Part shown: in pieces, positions 27,557-36,191 of the stretch | Position numbering within the stretch: the first letter of the stretch is position 1 | How the letters are laid out: each line of letters starts with the position of its first letter | Assembly: GCA_029246285.1 (NCBI GenBank) | Contig: JAQWNW010000022.1 | Location: 62,001 to 126,000 of the forward strand | DNA from: Paracoccaceae bacterium | GTDB lineage: Bacteria; Pseudomonadota; Alphaproteobacteria; Rhodobacterales; Rhodobacteraceae | DNA: 64,000 bases | Direction: 5' to 3' | Made by a program: the position numbers and the translations under genes | Notes under the pieces: model-generated | Told to the model about the DNA's origin: nothing | The model's database searches: none | What the model saw: only the letters and a program-made list of their open reading frames with translations

Positions 27557-28135
27557 ATGCTGAGGAAGAATACTGAAGTAGTGGATTTTTTACTAAATAG
27601 AAGGTCAAGGCCTGCTAAAACGTTGGTGGGGCCAGCTCCCACACAGGATGAGTTAAGAGTTCTATTAACAGCTGCAGCTCGAACACCTGACCATGGAAAA
27701 TTGGAACCCTGGCGATTCATGGTCTTTGAAGAAAAGTCGTTAAAAAGATTAGTTGACCTTACGAATAAACGTGGAAAGCAGCTGAATAAACCACCTGAAA
27801 AATTATTAAAAACTTTAACAGCATTACAAACTGGGGCAACCATGGTTGCGGTGGTTTTTTCCCCAAGAGAGTCAATAAAAATTCCAGAAGTAGAACAAAT
27901 TTTGTCCGCCGGGGCAGTTTGTTTAAGTTTATTGAATGTGGCTTTAGCTAGTGGTTGGGGAGCAAACTGGTTAACAGATTGGATTGCTACCGAACGGGTT
28001 TTTTTAAAGCAAGGTTTGGGTTTGACTGATAAAGAATTTGTAGCTGGATATATTCATATAGGAACAGAGAGTATTATTCCTCCAGAGCGACCTAGGCCAA
28101 ATATTGAAAAGATCACAACATGGGTTGATTCTTAA
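27557..28135 (+). CDS. Nitroreductase family protein (YdjA-like)
   Basis: A 192-residue FMN-dependent NAD(P)H oxidoreductase. The N-terminal LLNRRSRPAKTLVGPAPTQ carries the Arg-x-Ser-x-Arg-like FMN-binding element. ARTPDHGKLEPWRFMVF is the family's typical phosphate and flavin-contact region, and VAGYIHIGT near the C-terminus completes the site. Compact nitroreductases of this type (YdjA/TdsD) reduce nitro or quinone compounds; the physiological substrate is unknown. It converges on DUF1467. Confidence 0.88.
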   Translation: MLRKNTEVVDFLLNRRSRPAKTLVGPAPTQDELRVLLTAAARTPDHGKLEPWRFMVFEEKSLKRLVDLTNKRGKQLNKPPEKLLKTLTALQTGATMVAVVFSPRESIKIPEVEQILSAGAVCLSLLNVALASGWGANWLTDWIATERVFLKQGLGLTDKEFVAGYIHIGTESIIPPERPRPNIEKITTWVDS

Positions 28136-28148
28136 AAGGTTTAACCCA

Positions 28149-28418
28149 TTAATTTCCACTTCGATTAAAAAAAGAAATATCTTGGACTCGTATGATTCCT
28201 GCAGAAATAATGTAAACAAGAATAAGCCATATTATAATTGTGATTATGGAAACCCATAGAACTTTTTTTCTAAGTTTAGGTATGGATGGAGCTGAGGGTG
28301 GGGTACCAGGGACAACGTGACCATCTTCTTGTTGGCTTTTGATCCTCAAAGGAAGTGCAATAAATAAACACATAAACCAAATTACAGCGAAGAGAACTAA
28401 GGCGGCACTAATGGTCAC
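28149..28418 (-). CDS. DUF1467 family small membrane protein
   Basis: An 89-residue protein with two transmembrane helices (about residues 3-25 and 52-75) joined by a hydrophilic loop rich in Pro and Ser (VVPGTPPSAPSIPKLRKK). That is the usual DUF1467 layout. It starts at a GTG with AGGAG 7 bases upstream and overlaps the 3' end of mce by 11 bases, so the two are coupled. mce-DUF1467 is a standing pair in alphaproteobacteria; the function is unknown. Confidence 0.86.
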   Translation of the reverse strand: MTISAALVLFAVIWFMCLFIALPLRIKSQQEDGHVVPGTPPSAPSIPKLRKKVLWVSIITIIIWLILVYIISAGIIRVQDISFFNRSGN

Positions 28419-28824
28419 CTTTGATCTCCTCTAGTTCTATTAAACAACCATTAAAATCTTTTGGATGAAGGAATAATACTGGATTTCCGTGCGCTCCAAT
28501 TTTTGGCTCACCATTACCTAAAATATGTGCCCCATTGGAGATTAATTTTTCCCGTGCTGATATTATGTCAGCAACTTCATAACAAACATGGTGAATTCCA
28601 CCAGCAGGATTTTTTTCTAGAAATTTTTCTATGGGACTATTTGATCCTAATGGGTGCAAGAGTTCGATTTTCGTGTTGGGCAAGTTAATAAATACAACAG
28701 TCACACCATGATTTGGTTCATCTTGTGGCTCACCAACGATCGCTCCTAGGGTGCCTTCGTATAGTTTTATAGCCATACTTAAATCAGGAACAGCGATAGC
28801 AACATGATTTAATTTTCCAATCAT
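28408..28824 (-). CDS. mce: Methylmalonyl-CoA epimerase
   Basis: A 138-residue VOC-fold enzyme that interconverts (2R)- and (2S)-methylmalonyl-CoA in propionyl-CoA breakdown. It opens IGKLNHVAIAVPDLSMAIKLY and continues with NTKIELLHPLGSNSPIEKFL, the GGIHHVCYEV metal-ligand stretch and the closing PKDFNGCLIELEE, matching the family at full length. AAAGGA precedes the ATG. No mutase or propionyl-CoA carboxylase gene is in the window. It overlaps DUF1467. Confidence 0.95.
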   Translation of the reverse strand: MIGKLNHVAIAVPDLSMAIKLYEGTLGAIVGEPQDEPNHGVTVVFINLPNTKIELLHPLGSNSPIEKFLEKNPAGGIHHVCYEVADIISAREKLISNGAHILGNGEPKIGAHGNPVLFLHPKDFNGCLIELEEIKGDH

Positions 28825-28842
28825 AATATTTCCTTTACTAAG

Positions 28843-31383
28843 TCACTTTTTCTTTTTTGATGTTTTCTTCTTGCCATTTTTAGCGATACGTTCTTCGATC
28901 AATGTTAGTGCCATTCCTATGTCAACATTAAGTGGATCGATATCTTTTGGAATAGTAGCATTTATTTTTTCCCATTTTACATACGGTCCGTATTTTCCAT
29001 CCATCACATTTACTGGCCCACCTTTGGCCGGATGATCCCCAAGTTCTTTTAACGGAGTTAATTTTGATCTCCCAGTTTTTAAAGCTTTATCGGAGATTAA
29101 CTCAACAGCTCTATTCATTCCAATAGTAAATACCTCCATCGGATCTTGTATATTAGCATATATTTTTTGGGTTGTTTTTCTATTTTCCTGTTTTTCCATT
29201 TCCCACATAACATAAGGACCATAACGTCCAATTGCGGCTTGGAGAGTTCCACCATCCGGATGCTCTCCTATAAATCTAGGAAGCGATAGTAAATCCAGGG
29301 CGAGTTTTAAATCAATTGACTCTAAATTTAGTGATTTTGGAATTGACGCCCTAATTGGTTTTAGATCAGTTGCCAACGGTGTTCGTTGTACATAAGGGCC
29401 AAATCGACCATTTTTAAGTGAAATAGGTTCTTCTTCTTCGTAACCTAAAATCTTTCCGTCAGGCCCCCCAAATTCCGAGTTGTCTATTTCTCCAGATAAA
29501 GGTCGCGTATATTTACATTCGGGGTAATTTGAGCAACCGATAAATGCACTTCCTGATCTGGCAGTGCGCATGGATAGTTTACCTTCTAAGCATTTTTTGC
29601 AAATACGGGAATCTGAGCCATCTTCATTTGGGGGAAAAATGTGTGGCGCCAATACTTCATTAATTTTTTCAAGAACCTCAGTGATTCTCAGGTCAGCTGT
29701 TTTTGCTATTGCTGCTGAGAAATCGCTCCAAAAATTATTCAACACCTTTTTATAATTTAACTTTCCTTCTGAAACGAGATCTAGCTCTTCCTCTAATCCG
29801 GCAGTGAAGTTGTATCCAACGTACTGTCTGAAGTAATTTTCTAGGAAAGCTATTACTAATCTACCTTTATCTTCTGGATGTAGTCGTCCTTTTTCTTTCC
29901 TTACATAAGACCGCTCTTGAATAGTAGTTACAATTGAGGCGTAGGTTGAGGGGCGTCCTATTCCGAGTTCTTCCATTTTCTTTACAAGTGTTGCTTCGGT
30001 GTAACGAGGGGGCGGTTGTGTGAAGTGTTGATTAGATGAGATATCAATTTTTGTAATCTTATCTTTAATCGCCATGGGTGGTAAGAGTTTATCGTCGTCA
30101 TCGATTACAGTGTCATCTTGTCCTTCTTCATAAATTTTTAGAAATCCATCAAAGCGAACAATTTGCCCAGTTGATCTTAATTCAATTTGCTCATCTGGTG
30201 AATGTATATCTATTGTTGTTCTTTCTATTTTGGCTGATGACATTTGGCTGGCGATTGTTCTTTTCCAAATAAGCTCATAAAGTCTACGTTGATCTTGATC
30301 TAAGTTTATTAGAGTTTCCGATGAAATAGTAATATTAGTCGGCCTAATGCATTCGTGAGCTTCTTGAGCATTTTTGGCTTTATTTTTGTAAACTCTTGGT
30401 GCGGTTGGTTTAAATTTATGGCCATATTGCTCATCTATAAGTGATCTTATGGACTCAATCGCTTCTGGAGCCATGTCAATTCCGTCAGTGCGCATGTAAG
30501 TGATATACCCAGCTTCATAAAGGCGTTGAGCAATGGACATAGTTTGCTTAGCACCGAATCCGAATTTTCTACTTGCTTCCTGTTGCAGGGTTGAAGTCAT
30601 AAATGGAGCGGCGGGATTCTTATTTATCGGCTTTGCTTCGATTGATTTTACAATTAACTCTCTAGATTCAATAGCTTGAACTGCTATTTCGGCCGCTTCT
30701 TTGCTTTTCAAGTCGAATTTTTGAAGTTTTGAGCCAGCAAGTTTTACTAGTCTGGCTTCAAAGCTTTTGTCTTCAGGTGTGCTGAGAACGGATTTTACCG
30801 TCCAATATTCTTTAGCTTTGAAAGCTTCTATTTTCATTTCAGCCTCAACAATAAGCCTTAAACAGACTGATTGCACACGTCCTGCTGATTTTGCTCCTGG
30901 TAGTTTTCGCCACAAAACAGGTGAAAGGTTAAACCCAACCAAATAATCTAAAGCTCTTCGGGCTAAATAAGCTTCTACTAATTCCATATCAATTTTTCTA
31001 GGAGACGCCATTGCTTCAGTTACAGCTGACTCGGTGATGGCATTAAAGACAACACGTTCAACTTTGGTTTTCTTTGTAATAATTTTACGTTTAATAAGTG
31101 CTTCTTCTAAATGCCAACTTATTGCCTCACCCTCACGATCTGGATCTGTCGCGAGTATCAAGGTATCATCATCTTTTAACGCGTCTGAAATTGCTTTAAG
31201 GTGTTTTTTTGATCCAGAAGAAACTTCCCACAACATATTAAATTGGTTTTCTGTGTCCACCGAGCCGTCTTTTGGTGGAAGGTCTCGCACATGGCCATAT
31301 GAAGCGAGAACGGTATAATCGGAACCTAGATATTTATTTATCGTTTTGGCTTTAGCGGGTGATTCTACTACAACAATTGGCAT
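28843..31383 (-). CDS. topA: DNA topoisomerase I
   Basis: A type IA topoisomerase of 846 residues that relaxes negative supercoils. It has the TOPRIM start (VVVESPAKAKTINKYLG) with DPDREGEAISW, and an active-site Tyr in GYITYMRTDG near residue 300. A single clear C4 zinc-ribbon follows (CKKCLEGKLSMRTARSGSAF then CSNYPECKY), then three repeats of the GRYGPYV / GKYGPYVKW type and a lysine-rich tail ending KKTSKKKK. The ribosome binding site is AGGGAAA. Situated 18 bases upstream of mce on the same strand. Confidence 0.97.
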   Translation of the reverse strand: MPIVVVESPAKAKTINKYLGSDYTVLASYGHVRDLPPKDGSVDTENQFNMLWEVSSGSKKHLKAISDALKDDDTLILATDPDREGEAISWHLEEALIKRKIITKKTKVERVVFNAITESAVTEAMASPRKIDMELVEAYLARRALDYLVGFNLSPVLWRKLPGAKSAGRVQSVCLRLIVEAEMKIEAFKAKEYWTVKSVLSTPEDKSFEARLVKLAGSKLQKFDLKSKEAAEIAVQAIESRELIVKSIEAKPINKNPAAPFMTSTLQQEASRKFGFGAKQTMSIAQRLYEAGYITYMRTDGIDMAPEAIESIRSLIDEQYGHKFKPTAPRVYKNKAKNAQEAHECIRPTNITISSETLINLDQDQRRLYELIWKRTIASQMSSAKIERTTIDIHSPDEQIELRSTGQIVRFDGFLKIYEEGQDDTVIDDDDKLLPPMAIKDKITKIDISSNQHFTQPPPRYTEATLVKKMEELGIGRPSTYASIVTTIQERSYVRKEKGRLHPEDKGRLVIAFLENYFRQYVGYNFTAGLEEELDLVSEGKLNYKKVLNNFWSDFSAAIAKTADLRITEVLEKINEVLAPHIFPPNEDGSDSRICKKCLEGKLSMRTARSGSAFIGCSNYPECKYTRPLSGEIDNSEFGGPDGKILGYEEEEPISLKNGRFGPYVQRTPLATDLKPIRASIPKSLNLESIDLKLALDLLSLPRFIGEHPDGGTLQAAIGRYGPYVMWEMEKQENRKTTQKIYANIQDPMEVFTIGMNRAVELISDKALKTGRSKLTPLKELGDHPAKGGPVNVMDGKYGPYVKWEKINATIPKDIDPLNVDIGMALTLIEERIAKNGKKKTSKKKK

Positions 31384-31506
31384 TAAATTTCCCTTAAGTA
31401 TTCTAATAAATTTATCGTCTGTGTAATGGCGGAAAATGGGTTGGATCTAGGGTAAATGTCAATATGCTTTCTTTATAATCCCAATATTTCATATTAATAC
31501 ATCGAT

Positions 31507-32916
31507 TTAACCTACGAATTTTCGTGATGGCAGAAGTCCTAAAAGATTATCATAAAATTGTTGGAAACTTGAATTCAAATCTTCTTGAGAATTTCTTTCA
31601 GACTTAATTTTTAATATATAAAAGTCAGGTCTCACTATGGCAGCATTTATCTTATTTTTGTTAAGCCATTCTTTACATCCACTAAGAACCCCCTCATCGG
31701 AGACTTTTAATGTGTATGAACCAGTTGGGCTAAGATCATCAGCTTTGTAAGAATCTTTTGATATAAACTGAGGGGCTAATTTTCCTTCTATATTGGTCCG
31801 TGGCCCTAATCCGGGGCCTAGTGAAGGCCATATGGAGTCCATTTTTGTAGATTCTTTTTTTCCTTTGACAGTTTGATTTATTATTTTTCCTAAGCGGACG
31901 GTTAAATCAATAAATTCTTTTACGTTTGCTAATCTTTCAGTGGTATAAGTGTTCAAAATTTTTCTATCAGCTCCATTTATAACGGCGGAAAGTTTCCACG
32001 ACAAATTGGAGGCATCTCTAATACCGGCACACATCCCTTGTCCCATAAATGGAGGCATTAGGTGAGCCGCGTCTCCAGCTAAAAAAACATTTCTGTTAGA
32101 CCATTTTTTTGAGATTGCTGATTTAAAGGTATAAATAGCTGAGCGCTCTATTTGAGCATCTTTTTCTGAAATCCAATTATTTAACTTTTCCCAAACAAAA
32201 TTAGGGGTTATTTCAGAAATGGTATTGTCAACCAATCTCATTTCCCATCTACGCCTTTTTCCAGTTCCTCTTACGTAGGTCATAGGATTTAGTGGATCAC
32301 AAATTTGTACAGTGTGATCACCCAAATGAGGTATGTCGGTGTTGAGTATGGTGTCAATTACAAGCCATCTTTGTTTAAAGCCTAAATCAACTAAATCTTG
32401 CTGCAGGAACTTTCTAACGGTTGATTGTGCACCATCACAACCAACTAAGAATTTGGATGTGTGAGTTTTGCCAGAAGTTAATTCGATTGTAACGTCATTT
32501 CCATTATCAGAAATCTTTTTTATTTCTGAGTTGTAATTGATTTTCACATTTTTAAATCGAGATAATCCTCTTATTAATGTATTCTCTAAGTCTGGTTGGT
32601 GAAACCTATAGCTTTCATACCACCCCATAGTTCCAATGGCTTGAGACCGTGACCAATCAATTATTATATTTGAGTTAACATCCTTAAATAGCATTCCTTT
32701 ATTTACTATCGCGTGTTTTGAAACTTCGGATGCAAGACCGATAGATTGAAACACTCGCATTACCTCGCCATCAAAATGGACGGCGCGTGGTAGTGGGTAC
32801 GTCGTTTCTTGTTTTTCAAAGATCGATACGGATATGCCACGATTAGCGAGCAAATTAGCAAGAGTGGTGCCGGTAGGCCCCATGCCAACGATTGCGATTT
32901 CTGAATTATTAGTCAA
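31507..32916 (-). CDS. FAD-dependent aromatic monooxygenase (MhpA-like)
   Basis: A 469-residue flavoprotein hydroxylase of the phenol/3-hydroxyphenylpropionate (MhpA-like) class. The FAD motif is IVGMGPTGTTLANLL near the N-terminus. VGCDGAQSTVRKFL is the DG motif, and NVFLAGDAAHLMPPFMGQGMCAGIRDASNL is the GD motif with the ribityl-binding Asp. The C-terminal thioredoxin-like part seen in MhpA is present. It overlaps the preceding dioxygenase-like gene by 4 bases (ATGA), so hydroxylation and ring cleavage may be coupled. The substrate is unknown; no other mhp genes are near. Confidence 0.85.
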   Translation of the reverse strand: MTNNSEIAIVGMGPTGTTLANLLANRGISVSIFEKQETTYPLPRAVHFDGEVMRVFQSIGLASEVSKHAIVNKGMLFKDVNSNIIIDWSRSQAIGTMGWYESYRFHQPDLENTLIRGLSRFKNVKINYNSEIKKISDNGNDVTIELTSGKTHTSKFLVGCDGAQSTVRKFLQQDLVDLGFKQRWLVIDTILNTDIPHLGDHTVQICDPLNPMTYVRGTGKRRRWEMRLVDNTISEITPNFVWEKLNNWISEKDAQIERSAIYTFKSAISKKWSNRNVFLAGDAAHLMPPFMGQGMCAGIRDASNLSWKLSAVINGADRKILNTYTTERLANVKEFIDLTVRLGKIINQTVKGKKESTKMDSIWPSLGPGLGPRTNIEGKLAPQFISKDSYKADDLSPTGSYTLKVSDEGVLSGCKEWLNKNKINAAIVRPDFYILKIKSERNSQEDLNSSFQQFYDNLLGLLPSRKFVG

Positions 32917-33458
32917 AGTTCATCTGTTTTGGTACCTGGTACTTTTTCACCTTTATAATTGATATGAATACCATCGCTGCCAATTTTTGCGAGTGCCCAA
33001 AATATTTCTACTCTATGCCCATCTGGGTCTAATATATAAATAGCTTCATTCTCTCCCCAAGATCCATCACCGCTTGGTACATAGCCGCTATGTATCACTG
33101 GACCCCTAACTATTTGAACAGAATGTTTTTTAATCGATTTAACAACCTTTAACCAATCTGCTCGGGTATCACATTCCAGTGCAAAATGATGGAACGAGGG
33201 TGGACCATCAAGATCATCTTCTGGTTTTGTTGGGCGTTTCCGATAGGTTTTTTTTGGATTATGAACCAAGACTAGTTCATGATGAGAGTCCCCTAATCTC
33301 ATAAACGTTAGTTCTACTGGTATTTTATCGACTTCGTAAGCCTTATGTCTCTCAGTTAACTTGAAACCTAAAACTTTTCTGTAAAATTCGATTGACTTGT
33401 CAGTATCGCTCACTTCCATAGAAAAATGTTGCATTCTAGCTATTGCACCATGTTGCAT
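32913..33458 (-). CDS. VOC-family protein, extradiol dioxygenase-like
   Basis: A 181-residue vicinal-oxygen-chelate protein. Likely metal ligands are the His in MQHFSMEVSD, the His in PSFHHFALECD and the Glu in DPDGHRVEIFW, the His-His-Glu arrangement of extradiol dioxygenases and glyoxalases. ATG at 33458 is preceded by GGAGG at 5 bases, which settles the start over an upstream TTG. It is the first gene of a two-gene unit with the FAD hydroxylase, so a catechol-type ring-cleavage role is plausible. Confidence 0.8.
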   Translation of the reverse strand: MQHGAIARMQHFSMEVSDTDKSIEFYRKVLGFKLTERHKAYEVDKIPVELTFMRLGDSHHELVLVHNPKKTYRKRPTKPEDDLDGPPSFHHFALECDTRADWLKVVKSIKKHSVQIVRGPVIHSGYVPSGDGSWGENEAIYILDPDGHRVEIFWALAKIGSDGIHINYKGEKVPGTKTDEL

Positions 33459-33518
33459 AGATACCTCCAAGAAAATGATCTCAAGTTGTCATAAATGGTT
33501 ATTTTACAATTTGCAAAA

Positions 33519-34163
33519 TTAAATACGTATAAATGGTTGTAACAACTTAGGAAGCCAACTATTGAAAACGAGTGGAGCTTCAGTAGCCGCAATGCAGATG
33601 CAGTGCTCATCCATACCAGCTTTTGGTGTATGAGTTAGATTATCATCCCCAAGTTCAACGTCACCTCTATAGAAATTATCTATCTCGTCAGAAAACGATC
33701 CTTGTAAAACCATTGTCATCTCAAGGCCTTTATGACTGTGATCGGGTAATTGTGCCCCGGGAGGAATCGATAGTAACCGAGCGCTTGCATCTTTAGTATT
33801 CACTAGAATTGCTTGTTTTATGCCGCCACCTACGGATTTCCATTTAATATTCTCGATACTGCCGCCAAAATAATTTTTCACAGGCGTTGGATATATATCG
33901 CTAGATTTCTTACCCGACGCTAAACAACTGTTATTTTGTTTATCAATTAATTTCATTGTTTGTTCAAAACTATTTAGATCAATATTTGCCCTTTCTTCAT
34001 TATCGATTAGCACTCCGCCTAACGTATCAAAGGCTTCTACTTCTGCCCTGCAATGATCACATAGAGAAATATGGCAAGCGACTATTATACTGAAGGCTTC
34101 TGGGAGAGACCCAGTTGAGTAGGCCGATAGAATTTCACTTGGGATGTGGTGTTTTGTTTTCAT
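33519..34163 (-). CDS. chrR: Anti-sigma factor ChrR (zinc-binding, with cupin domain)
   Basis: A 214-residue anti-sigma factor that holds RpoE inactive until singlet oxygen or related stress. The N-terminal ZAS domain has His6, His31, Cys35 and Cys38 (H-x3-C-x2-C in CHISLCDHC), the same residue numbers I recall for Rhodobacter sphaeroides ChrR. The C-terminal cupin has a second metal site, with H-x-H-x3-E in PDHSHKGLE and a later His in LTHTPKAGMDEH. It overlaps rpoE by 4 bases (ATGA). Both genes are expected to share the ECF promoter upstream of rpoE. Confidence 0.93.
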   Translation of the reverse strand: MKTKHHIPSEILSAYSTGSLPEAFSIIVACHISLCDHCRAEVEAFDTLGGVLIDNEERANIDLNSFEQTMKLIDKQNNSCLASGKKSSDIYPTPVKNYFGGSIENIKWKSVGGGIKQAILVNTKDASARLLSIPPGAQLPDHSHKGLEMTMVLQGSFSDEIDNFYRGDVELGDDNLTHTPKAGMDEHCICIAATEAPLVFNSWLPKLLQPFIRI

Positions 34164-34714
34164 TGTAATTTCTTACCTAATTCTTTTCTTAAACGATCAA
34201 TTGACAATCGTATTCTCGATTTTACTGTTCCTAATGGTAGTTTTGTTAGTTTAGATATCTCTGAGTGACTCAAGTCTCCATAAAATGCTTTTTCAATTAA
34301 ATCTCTATTCTTTTTAGGTAGCTTGGATACTGCTAAAGCCAAATTAATTTGTTCTTCTTGAATGATAATTGCATCACGTGCGTCACTTTGCTCTGTTTCC
34401 ATCCATGGAAGTTCTTCGGGTTCTGGCCTGTTGATTTTTCGTATTGCATCTAGTTGCTTGTTTCTCGCTATTGTAAAAATCCAAGTTGAAGCACTTGCTT
34501 TTTGAGGGTCAAACATTGAGGCTTTTTGCCATACAGTCGCCATTGCTTCTTGCATGCTTTCTTCAGCCTGTGTTACAGATCCACCACTTTTGATCAAAAA
34601 AGATTTAACTCTAGGAGCAAAATATTCGAATAGATGTCTAAATGCTATGGCATCCTTATCCTTGGAAATTCGTTTCAAACATTCTGACCAATTGTTAAGT
34701 GAATTTTTGTTCAT
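34160..34714 (-). CDS. rpoE: ECF sigma factor RpoE (ECF11, singlet-oxygen response)
   Basis: A 184-residue ECF sigma factor when started at 34714. Region 2 runs through HLFEYFAPRVKSFLIKSGGSVTQAEESMQEAMATVWQ-like sequence with WIFTIARNKQLDAIRK; region 4 is in the LPKKNRDLIEKAFYGDLSHSEI and LGTVKSRIRLSIDRLR segments. The open frame extends to 34996, but the extra N-terminus overlaps the divergent operon and its promoters, so it is rejected. Met at 34750 is the main alternative. Cotranscribed with chrR. An RpoE-type promoter lies about 110 bases upstream, implying autoregulation. Confidence 0.93.
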   Translation of the reverse strand: MNKNSLNNWSECLKRISKDKDAIAFRHLFEYFAPRVKSFLIKSGGSVTQAEESMQEAMATVWQKASMFDPQKASASTWIFTIARNKQLDAIRKINRPEPEELPWMETEQSDARDAIIIQEEQINLALAVSKLPKKNRDLIEKAFYGDLSHSEISKLTKLPLGTVKSRIRLSIDRLRKELGKKLQ

Positions 34715-34821
34715 ATTCTTTTCTGAAAGCAACTTATTTTCTTTTCTCATGTGCGACATTAACACATCGGTACTTTTCGCCCGGTCGGTATAGAATATGG
34801 TGTTTTCTCGTATCATGCAAT

Positions 34822-34850
34822 GTTTACGCTGGGTTGGTCTAATTGGATCA
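34822..34850 (-). promoter_or_regulatory. Candidate RpoE-dependent promoter for rpoE-chrR
   Basis: On the minus strand the -35 element TGATCC (34850-34845) is followed by exactly 18 bases and then TAAAC (34826-34822). The consensus I recall for R. sphaeroides RpoE promoters is TGATCC-N18-TAAGA. The site precedes rpoE by about 110 bases, giving an untranslated leader of roughly 100 bases. Confidence 0.66.
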
Positions 34851-34856
34851 AAAAAA

Positions 34857-34885
34857 TGATCTATTATTAAAAATGATACGTAAGA
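34857..34885 (+). promoter_or_regulatory. Candidate RpoE-dependent promoter for the divergent stress operon
   Basis: On the plus strand TGATCT (34857-34862) is followed by exactly 18 bases and then TAAGA (34881-34885), a one-base mismatch from TGATCC-N18-TAAGA. It lies 22 bases before the GTG of the first operon gene. Its -35 box is 6 bases from the -35 box of the opposite-strand rpoE promoter, so the two are back to back. Confidence 0.68.
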
Positions 34886-34907
34886 AAGAAAGAGAAAGGT
34901 TGGAAAA

Positions 34908-36191
34908 GTGGGTAATTCGAAGCAAAAAAACTGTAAAATTGGCATTATCGGAGCAGGTGTATCAGGCCTTGGATGTGCATACATGCTTTCTGACAAAAAT
35001 GATGTCGAAGTTTTCGAAAGTGCTCCGAGAGTAGGGGGTCACGCTCGCACTATATTTGTTGGTAAGGAGTCAGAAGTTCCTGTTGATACAGGTTTTATCG
35101 TTTTTAATTACGAAAACTACCCACATTTAACAACAATGTTTGACAAATTAAATGTGCCTGTCAAGAAGAGCGATATGAGTTTCGCTGCGTCGATTGGTAA
35201 TGGAGCGATCGAATATGGGATGAGTAGCTTTAACATGATGGCTGCTCAACGCAGAAATGTAATACGCCCGAAATTTTGGAATATGATGCGAGATATTATA
35301 CGATTTAATGGTTCTGCAATAAATTTGTCTCGAGATCCTGATCTTTCTTTGGGAGAATTTTTAGACCAAATGAAAATGGGTGAATGGTTTCGTAACTACT
35401 ATTTCTTGCCCATATCGGGGGCTATCTGGTCTTCCACGCCAGAACAGATGGAGGTTTTTCCTGCTAAGTCTCTTGTGCAGTTTTTTGATAACCATTCTTT
35501 ATTATCTTGGAATACTAACCAGTGGTACACGGTTGATGGTGGTAGCCAGCAGTACGTCTCCAGAATATCCAAAGCGATAAGTGAAGCTGGAGGGCAAATA
35601 AAAGTAAGTTCGAAGGTTGTCTCCGTTAAGAGAAATGAGACTGGGTTATTTTTAAAAACCGATAAAGAAAATTGGCAAAAATTTGATAAAATTATCTTTG
35701 CCTGCCATTCTGATCAAGCTCTGAAGATTTTGGAAAATCCTACCAAGGAAGAAATAAAGATAATAGGATCGATAAAGTATCAAAGAAATAGAGCAATTGT
35801 CCATTCGGACACTAATCAGATGCCAAAAAGGAAACGAGCTTGGGCTTCATGGGTCTACAAGTCGAAGTATATGAAGCCCGACCCAAAAGTAGGTATTACT
35901 TATTGGATGAATTCTTTACAATCTTTACCTACTGACCAGCAAATATTTGTATCCTTGAATCCATCATCTGATATCAATGAAGATCTAATTTTTGATGAAT
36001 CAATATTTGAGCACCCAGTTTTTGATAAAGCTGCGTTTCAGGCTCAAGAGCAGCTAAATAGCATTCAAGGATTAAATTCTACCTATTATTGTGGGGCTTG
36101 GACTAGGTTTGGTTTTCATGAAGATGGTTATGAAAGTGCGGTTCGAATTGCAGAACAATTTAATCGCTTACAAGTAAAAAAAGCAGCCTGA
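34908..36191 (+). CDS. FAD-dependent amine-oxidase-like oxidoreductase
   Basis: A 427-residue flavoprotein with an N-terminal FAD motif (IGIIGAGVSGLGCAYML), followed by the NAD-binding-8-type SAPRVGGHARTI and the DTGFIVFNYENYPHLT block. The C-terminal segment YCGAWTRFGFHEDGYESAVRIA is the usual FAD-contact end of this group. It starts at GTG with AAAGG upstream. Members cluster with DUF1365, CFA synthase and photolyase genes in RpoE/ChrR regulons, where they are thought to help repair or modify lipids after photo-oxidative stress. Overlaps the DUF1365 start by one base. Confidence 0.86.
   Translation: MGNSKQKNCKIGIIGAGVSGLGCAYMLSDKNDVEVFESAPRVGGHARTIFVGKESEVPVDTGFIVFNYENYPHLTTMFDKLNVPVKKSDMSFAASIGNGAIEYGMSSFNMMAAQRRNVIRPKFWNMMRDIIRFNGSAINLSRDPDLSLGEFLDQMKMGEWFRNYYFLPISGAIWSSTPEQMEVFPAKSLVQFFDNHSLLSWNTNQWYTVDGGSQQYVSRISKAISEAGGQIKVSSKVVSVKRNETGLFLKTDKENWQKFDKIIFACHSDQALKILENPTKEEIKIIGSIKYQRNRAIVHSDTNQMPKRKRAWASWVYKSKYMKPDPKVGITYWMNSLQSLPTDQQIFVSLNPSSDINEDLIFDESIFEHPVFDKAAFQAQEQLNSIQGLNSTYYCGAWTRFGFHEDGYESAVRIAEQFNRLQVKKAA

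Noticed and set aside
34715-34996. Long N-terminal extension of RpoE
   Set aside because: It reads through both ECF promoters and into the divergent gene, and the encoded residues are unlike any sigma-factor region 1 or 2.
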